A stretch of 64,000 nt of DNA, from assembly GCA_030248215.1 (NCBI GenBank), contig JASANG010000078.1:62001-126000 (forward strand). Direction: 5' to 3'. The notes under the pieces were generated by a model. The model was not told the DNA's origin. It did not search any database and worked only from the letters and a program-made list of their open reading frames with translations. Numbering within the stretch: position 1 is the first letter of the stretch; the number at the start of each line of letters is the position of its first letter. Source of the DNA: Enoplolaimus lenunculus (lineage: Eukaryota > Nematoda > Enoplea > Enoplida > Thoracostomopsidae). Position numbers and translations under genes: made by a program. Below, piece by piece: positions 13,201-22,200 of the stretch.

Positions 13201-16200
13201 TACGCGCCTAAAAATATCATGTTTAGTGCCGTGAATGACGTCATAATTGTTTAAGATTGGTTCAATTGCTCGAAACCTTCCAAACAACGGCCGATATACA
13301 TTTGTTCCTAGCAAGATTGATCATTCGAATACGCTAGACAAAGCGTGGGAAAAATTTACTGTCGGTTTCGTTCAAGTTCGAGTTTCCCACGACTGGGAAA
13401 TGACTGAATTGGGAAGTGGGTGAGCATTAGCGGATCCCGAAGGGGAGGCAAAGGGGCGTACGGCCCCCGTCAGCTAATTTTTGTGATAAAATTATAAGGT
13501 CATGGGTGGGTGCGCAAACCACTGCACTATAGAGTGCTTTTAAAATTGGCAAAAAATAAAGAAACATATAGGAATAATTACAATAACATTAAAATTCACT
13601 AATTTTGAAGACGTTAATATATACTTTTTACAATTATGCATGTAAATTATCACAGATTCTACCTGTTGTTAATATAAAAATTTCTGCGTTGAAAGCCAAG
13701 CGAAATGTAAGCGGAAAAGTTGGCGATCAAAGGTGAAATAAGAAACCAAACGCAATTTAAGCACTGAATCTTAAAATACAAAATTTCGATTTTTATTTTG
13801 TGAATCGTTTTGGCCAAATTACCAATTAACACAGTCATAAATATGCTTAATTGTTTTCAAAAGAGACGAAAACTCAGAAATCGAAACTGGTACGAGCTTG
13901 CAATCGTTGAAACCAAACGGCGCCTGAGGTCTCAACCCCTTAAAAATGTTTGTCGTCCTTATAAAACATTCCAGGTCGTTTTTATAAGTTATTTGTAAAC
14001 TTTTCAATGTCCCTGAAAAAAATTTATCAATTTGAGTCAAAAATTTTGATGCATAAATAATTCCAATTTTCTTATTGAAACCAGGATGTGGTGGTCGAAA
14101 ATGACGTCATTTGGCTGGTATTTTCGCGACCAATGGAACTCGGTTCATGGTTCCAGCTGGGCCAACATCATGTGTGTTTCTTGGTACGAACTCGACGGAC
14201 GACTACCCAGCTATTGGAGACGGATCGAAGAAACTGATTCATGCCCGTGTACCCTTGAGCAAGCCGTCGTGGACAATGGTCAATTTGTTCCGGTGCCGGA
14301 TTGTAATATGTTTGGCGATGCGCGATGTCCTCGAGTGACCGGTGCTGCCCATTGTATCATGTCGACGTGGAGTTTGTAAGATTTAGCCATAAAACATACT
14401 TAGTCAAAGGTTCATATTCTCAAATGCATATAGCACTTATTACCATTTAGTAATAGGTTTTTAAACTACGAACTGATGCAATTGCAGATCTTAAAATTTC
14501 TACAGAAATAAAATAAATCGAATGTGATAAATGTGCTGAATGTCAAGCCTCATAATTCGCTGGTTCGAAAGTTACAAGACTTATTACCGACTGGTAATAG
14601 ATGCTACACGCACTGTAGATTCCAGTGAGTTGATTTTAACTCAGAATGAGATGAACCCACTCAGAAACCTGAGCTCTGAATTAGGTCTTTCAGAACTCAG
14701 TATTCGGAATTGAATGAATTCATTCTGAGTTAATTAATCAACTAACCCGGAACGAAATAACCAGAAATGACTATTAATTCGCACTCTGAGTTTATTAATC
14801 AACTCAGCTGAATTTACAGTTCACATTTGAGAATATCTGCTGAGATTTCAATAAAAATATTATCTTAAATGATAAAATCTTACAGTTTAATGGTAACGCT
14901 GGAGCTGGGTTGTTTAGGGACAAAACACCTTTACCCTCGGAAATTTTTTATGCGCTGGTTTTTAGATATTTTTTAGTTTGAAACACTAACAAATCATTTT
15001 TTCAAAATTATTTATATACAATGTAAAATAGACACCTTTGCAAAATCCTTGCAACGCGAAAATGTATTTATTGGTATATTTTTTAAAATTATTGGTCAGA
15101 TAAATTCAGTTCGCTTTGTCGTTTTTCAGAAGTAACGGCGGTGGCCAAACGTGTTGTTACTCGCCCGAAGGCTGGTTGATGTTTTCACAGGACTACGAAG
15201 CGAACTCGGACTATCAACGCTTCTACGGCGCCGGCACTCCAAGTCGGTCCCATTTATTTGGGACCGAGCCATATATTAAGCCATCTTTTGTGCCGACCCT
15301 GTCGTATTTCTATCGTGATGTATATCCGTATGAACTATGTTGTCAATGGGCAAATCATTGTGAATTTTACTACTGGAGACGTGAATCGTCAGGGTGTCAA
15401 AATTATCAACCCTCCGTTACTGGTAAAGCTTCAAAATCAGCCAACCAGTCTTTGGCCATGGGGGACCAGATGAACCAAACCCCCTTTCAAAATTTTTTCA
15501 ATCATTTCAAGAAATAGTTCGAACCGCAAGCTTTAAGTCATATCAACTCCGTACATTTTTCTCGTATAATATTTTGGCACATATTTGCACGCTGAGCTGT
15601 CTACGGACCGGATAATCCAATAGGTTTTGTTGATGTGATCCTCATGCAAAATTAATACCAAAACAAACTGAGGTCAGCGGTTTTAAAAAGTCGATTTACG
15701 CCGAAACCAAAACTAAAAACTGACTGAAAATTTGAGAAAATTTCAACGCTTATATACTGCTAGAAACAGAGCAAATACATTGCGCTACAACAGATAAATA
15801 AGTCACTAATCTGTAATAATTGAAAATGTTTCAAAGTATCAGAATTGCGTATATTGCGGTTGTTTTCACCGATATTTTGTACATTCTGAACGTCACAGTG
15901 ATCATAGACAAAGTGTAAATGCAACTTGGACCTTAAACTTAATTGCGGGTGGCGTTTAACAAAGCATTCGGTAATTTTAAGCCACGATAACGACTTCGAA
16001 CACTTCATAATTAATATTTAGTGGAACAAACGGCATTTTGACGTAAAATTTGCACAGTTCAGTTAAAATATACAAATAAATAAATGTCTGACGAATAAAA
16101 ACATAAATAAAATAGTAAAAATATATTAAAGAATACACTGCAATTGCTGATTTTAGTTGTTAATGTTTAATATTAATTTTAGCATTCGTATTTGGAAACG

Positions 16201-19200
16201 GGCATTTTATTACGTACGACGGCGTGGAATATACGTTTGGCGGAAATGGATTTTACATTTTAACTGCAATCGAGTCTGAATATCATGGTTTGATGGTTCA
16301 AGCGCAAATGGAACAGCGACCAAGTGAACGAGGTAAGACATTTTTAGACCTGTATTCATATTCAAATTTTAGTCAATGGTAGGGCGGATCAAATGTGAAA
16401 AATGTGGCAAGATTTTGAAGTTTTCTATTGGCCGGTTCGAATTTCATTAGGAAAAAATTTAAGTTTGTGTTTTTAATCGTCCAGCATCACGTGTACTTTA
16501 TTGATCCGAATAAGAAAGGGGTAATAAGAGGTTGGTCCCCAATTTGAGTCTCTATCATTAGGAGCCCGTATCCCTAATAAGAGTCCGTAAGCGGATAGAA
16601 TCTCTGAGCCCTGATTAGAGCCCATATTTGCTAATTATTCCTAATTATAGTGCATTATGACTCCGGGACCAAATAAAGTTGAGTTCGAATCTTTAAAGCG
16701 TACTTATGATTTGAAAGAACATTAGTAAATATGACATTGCATTATCGCTTAAGTTTTTGATTCAAGACAAACAGGGTGCAATCAAAATTATAAAATACAG
16801 GAACCGGAACTGGAAAGGTAAAAAATGCCGGAACCGGAGCCGGAAAGGAAAAATAAAAACACTTGTTACCGAAAATTTATTTTTAACGCTATTTTACCGC
16901 TTTTAATACTGGAAACACGTCATTTAGAATGCCAAAATCCTGAAACAAATGCAGCAGGTGGAAACATATGATAAATTATGGAGTATGGCAAAAATGGAAA
17001 ATTTTGGCAATACAGGCTCAGTCAATTTTATTGAAATAAGTTAGAATAATATGCCAATTTTTCTTAAATTTTCGACAGAGACAAAATTTGAATACTGAAA
17101 ATACCGGAAAATTCCCGTGAAAAAATACCGGATTTTTCACCGGAACCGGAATTCCGGTTGCACCCTAAAGACAAATAAACGTTTAATTCAACGGATAGTC
17201 GCAATACCGGATATAAATAACAGTCCGTAACCGAATAACAGAAGGATACCCTCTGGAGAGGCCAAATAATTATCAGTCCCCCCTCTCTTTATTCGAGTCA
17301 CTACAGTAATGATAAGTCTTGAACAGCTTTCTAACCAGCGAATGTAGAGGTAAAAAATGCAATACATTTTCGTGCAAGATTATTAATCCTGTTTTTTGTG
17401 CCTATTTTGATATCCGTAAATTACGAATGTCTTCAGTTTGAACATCAATGAGAATATCGTCACACATTCCGGGCTATGGACATTACAGACAATTTACCAT
17501 TGTTTCAGGATCAACGGAACTGTCGGTGGTAACCGGAATCGCGGCACAAAACAACGGATCTGCCATAGTTGAAGTGTACGTCCGCAAAGATTTCCGACGC
17601 TGGGCGTATAAAATGGACGTTTACGTTTGGGGATTCCATGTTTATTTCGACCGCGAATTTAAGAAACTTCAATTTGGCCAAGGTAACGGGTGTATTTTAG
17701 CATTGTAAATGTTAAATTTAACCAAGCAGACTTTATAATAGCAACCAAAAAATACTAAAAAGAAAACAAAAACAAAAAAATAAAAAGATGTCTGGGTTAA
17801 TTACTTTAGACTTTGTGTTTATCTAATTTCGGCATATGATACATAGCTGATGTCCCAGCAAAGGAATATTGATTAGTAATACTAAAATAACGCTTTCTCG
17901 CAGTGTAACTCAAATGAACAAAGATTATTATTCAAAGACAGATTTCGGTTTCAACCGCGCATTTAAGATATAAACAGGTTCAAGACCATGAAAACAAGTT
18001 TAATGTTAAAATTGCGTTTGGCTTATCACTCGCTTCTGTGAAGAAGTTTCTTTCACTGTTATATATGGATCGCATTTAGGTAAACGTCCGTTGTTGGATT
18101 CGCTGCTGCCCCCCTGGTCATCATATCAATGTTCACCGAGTGGATCCAGAAATACCTGACGGTGGGGTCTGGCAAAAGTTATGAAACGCCATTTTTACTG
18201 TACGCTATATATGTGTCAAGGTGGAAAATTTAAAGGTCGGGACCTTACCATTTTATCACAAATTTGTTTTTAAATCGGGGGGCGTATGACTGCTACTGCC
18301 CCCCATTCTAGATCCGCTTGTGTTATTTCAGGTATAACACTATACAATCCACCAGATGTATTAAACACGTCGGTTGTCTGGATTTATTTTAAATCCCGGA
18401 TCGCTGTGAGAGTTGCTGAAGATCACGGGGCGTTGAATGCTCAAATTATCATACCATATACCGTCAACCAGACTCCAAAAAAGGTTAGTTTGCGTTTTGA
18501 CTGGGCGAGTTTTTGTTGCTAAAACTTGAAAATATGATGAAAATCAGCGAAACTATGTCTTATATTTTACACTGTTAATATTTATGTTAAAAAATTGTAA
18601 AATCAATGTGTTTCTAACGTTAGTTTACTAACATATTTAGAAAGAATATATGTGAAAACTTTCAGAATTGATGTCTGGAATTCAAGACATATATGTCAGC
18701 AGATGATACAAATGTGCTGAAATTTTCAAACATTACTTCTTAATTGGTCCAACGAAAAGAAGAGATGTCTATTGTTTTTCTGTGAAATCGCAATAGAGTA
18801 GCTAACGCTTAAGACTAATTTTCTGCTTCGGCGTACGCTTATAGGCTCAGCTTTACGTCCAGGCTTAAGCTTATAGGCTTAGGTTTAAGAATATACATAT
18901 GCTACTGTTACGGCCCTGTTCTATACATTGATCAATAAATGTAAGACATTTTGTCCTGTGGGTAGAGCAATTGAAAAATTTGTGTTACGATTTGAAATTT
19001 GCCAGAATCTCGACTCCATCCCTGGCAAAAATCTAATCAGCAACTGGCATCGACCGGTGACACCGGGAGACGAACAGTACACCATGTGTAGCCATGACCA
19101 TTTTACTCACGGCCTCGTTGGCGTCTACAACGGAAATCCCGACGATGACCTCAGAAGTCCTTCGTGCGCTGAGTTTAGGGTCAGTCAACCGAGTCCACGG

Positions 19201-22200
19201 CCGGATGAAATCAGACATTTGCATCGAAATTTTGGCGAAACTTGTAAGTCTTCATGACATGGACCAGCTCGAAACATTAACTTGTGGGAATTGAACGAAT
19301 TGGATAAAATCTAAATCGATAAAGCCCCATTCACACGTGCAACTTTGTGCAGCGAGAAATCGCAGCTGCAACTTGCACGAAATACTTGCAGCTGCAAGTA
19401 TTTGCAAGTAATCATCACTTTCATTCTAAATCTTGACATGAATATATAGGAATAATTTGCAGATTTCTGCAATAAATATAACACAGACCTATGACTTAAT
19501 TTTTGGCGTACATTCATTCATCGCGAATAATTTGCAGCTGCAAGTTCTTCGAATAAATTTTCTAACAAAACTTGCAACTGCAAGTTTCAGCTGGAAGAAA
19601 CATTTACGCGTTAAGAAGGATTTACTCGAAAGACATGAATATATAGGAATAATTTGCAGATTTCTGCAATAAATATAAAGCAGACCTATGAATTAATTTT
19701 TGTCGTACATTCATTCATCGCGAATAATTTGCAGCTGCAAGTTCTTCAAATAAATTTTCTAACAAAACTTGAGCTGCAAGTTTCAGCTGGAAGAAACATT
19801 TACGCGTTAAGAAGGATTTACTCGAAATTTTATGACTTGAAAACGCTTTGATACCGATACACTTTCTATTTAGTGCTGAAAAACCGGAAACCGTGTCTAA
19901 AGATATATGTACAATAATGTCACAAGCAGGGTTTAACCACTAAAACAAGACATAATTGTTTCAAATTAAAGGCCGGGAAAAAGGACACGCCACTTGAGTT
20001 TTCCTACAATTATTCCCACTTAGCGGATTCACGAACCGAATGGAATTCCTACAGTTCTGGCTCCCACGCACTACAATCGCACCGATAGCTACCAGATTGC
20101 CTGGGGGAAGCTCAGCCTCTATCTGGCAAAATTTCGCCTCCCTAGAAAAGTTTTAGCCCTGCTGGTAAGTCATGCGAATGCGAATTCTACAATATGTCCC
20201 TTGTTTAAGCTGTTTTGCCCCCCCGTCGAACATTCTGAGCTGGCTACTGTGTGGACTATTTACAGGGCGTGTGACAGCGGACACATCAAGAATCTTATTC
20301 AATCCAAAACGCCAACCGTTATATAATCCGTTACGATTCGTGCAGAAGCAATATCCTATCATTACAGATCCGTGGTCAGAGTTGCAGCGCACTCTTCCTG
20401 CGCGTCACATTTCACATATTAATGTACGTTCGCTAACAAGCCAAACACAATTTTAGTGGTTCAAGTCTTAAATAGAAAATTTTGGTTTTGATCTCTAATG
20501 CGGAAGCGGAGGCCTTTATGGCCCTTGTAAATCCACTATGTTATAAGTTGGCTAGGCTGGGGGTACGATGGTTCTTGGTCCTGAGTGCTTGCAGCTGAAA
20601 ATCATGGCGTTTTCACGAGGGTTCAATCCCATGGTCCATGGCTGACGAATTCTCAGTCCAGAGCGCTACCACTAAGCACGCCACTTCACTGTCAACTGCT
20701 GAGGTTTTCTGTTTTTGTGCCTTATAAGTGTAAGCATGTAAAAGACATGCTTATCCTGGTGCATAATCAATATATGCAATGCACATTGTATAATATGCTT
20801 TCGGTAGCATGCGCTCGATATATAGTCGACGAAAACGGTAGTTGGGGAGACGGGCTGCGTGGCGCAGCGGTAAAGCGCTTGCCTCGGAACCCTAAGGTCC
20901 CTAGCTCAATTCTCGCTGTATATGCCTACTTTTCCAGCTGCCAGCTGCTTTGTGAAAAAGGTCTGAAGTCCCGGTTCCTACCTACACTGACAATACGAAC
21001 CTCAACGTTTACGCTCATGAATCTTTGATGTTCAATTGTTTGACGCTGCTGCATGCATATGAAGGCACCACATATGTATCGGCATGCTACTGACAAGTAG
21101 CATCAGAATAAGGCTTTATATGCCTTCATGCATCTGCATATCACACGCCAGTACAGTGTAAATCCGAGTGAGTTGATTTTAACTCAGAATGAGTTGAATC
21201 ACTCAGTCTGAGTTAGGACTTTCAGAACTCAGAATTCTGAGTTGATTCAATTCATTCTGATTTAGTTAAGCAACACATCCGGAGTCAACTCAACTCAGAG
21301 TGAGAATCAATTCAACACAGAGTGAGTTAATGTTAACTGTTATTAACTCAGAAATAACTAACTCGCTAGCTGAATTGATTAATCAACTCATTGGAATTTA
21401 CAGAGTAACCGTATAAGAAATCGACAAATATTACTTTGAGGGGCGTAACCAAAGTACAAGCTTATTCTTTCCTAAGCTTAAGCCACAGTATAAAATAAGT
21501 CCAATCAAGAAAAAGTATTCAAAAGGTTAAGCTTAGTCTATTATATTCCCGCAAAAAATTATTCGCCCCTCAGAGTAGCATGGGTCGGCTAAGAAATCTA
21601 TTTCATGACGTCAAATACAGAATGTTGTTGTTGTTGTTGTTGGTCTGTTAATTAATTTATATCAAACTGACTTTATTGTAATGTTTTTAAATTAATTTTT
21701 ACAGAAAACGTGTCACGGATCAAAAACGTGCGAATTTGACTTCCTCGTTACCGGAAGCGAAAATTTTGCAAGCGCAACGTTGCGAAACTACGCTGCATTT
21801 ACAAATATTAAAAGGATAACATCAATTAAAAGTACGATTAACGGCCCCACCAAATGAAATATATTTTAATAGATGTCATTTCAAGGCCTACAACCTGCTA
21901 TTCGAAGTTTATTTTTGACATAAACTATTAATCGGAAGTAATGGAAGTTCGGTAATTTAAAATAAAGTACCTTAATAAAATAAAAAAGGTAACATATTGT
22001 TCTGAGAACTAAAATTAAAGCGAAATAATAGCGGCACATGTCACTTTTACACAAAATAAATTTTCTTAAATTCAAGAAATATTGTCTGAAATTTAAGACA
22101 ATTATGTCTTAATACGGACTCGAGACATATATGTCTTGAATTCCACACTTTTATTTCGTAAATTTTTCAGATATATGGGCTTGAAAATTTTCAAACTTAA

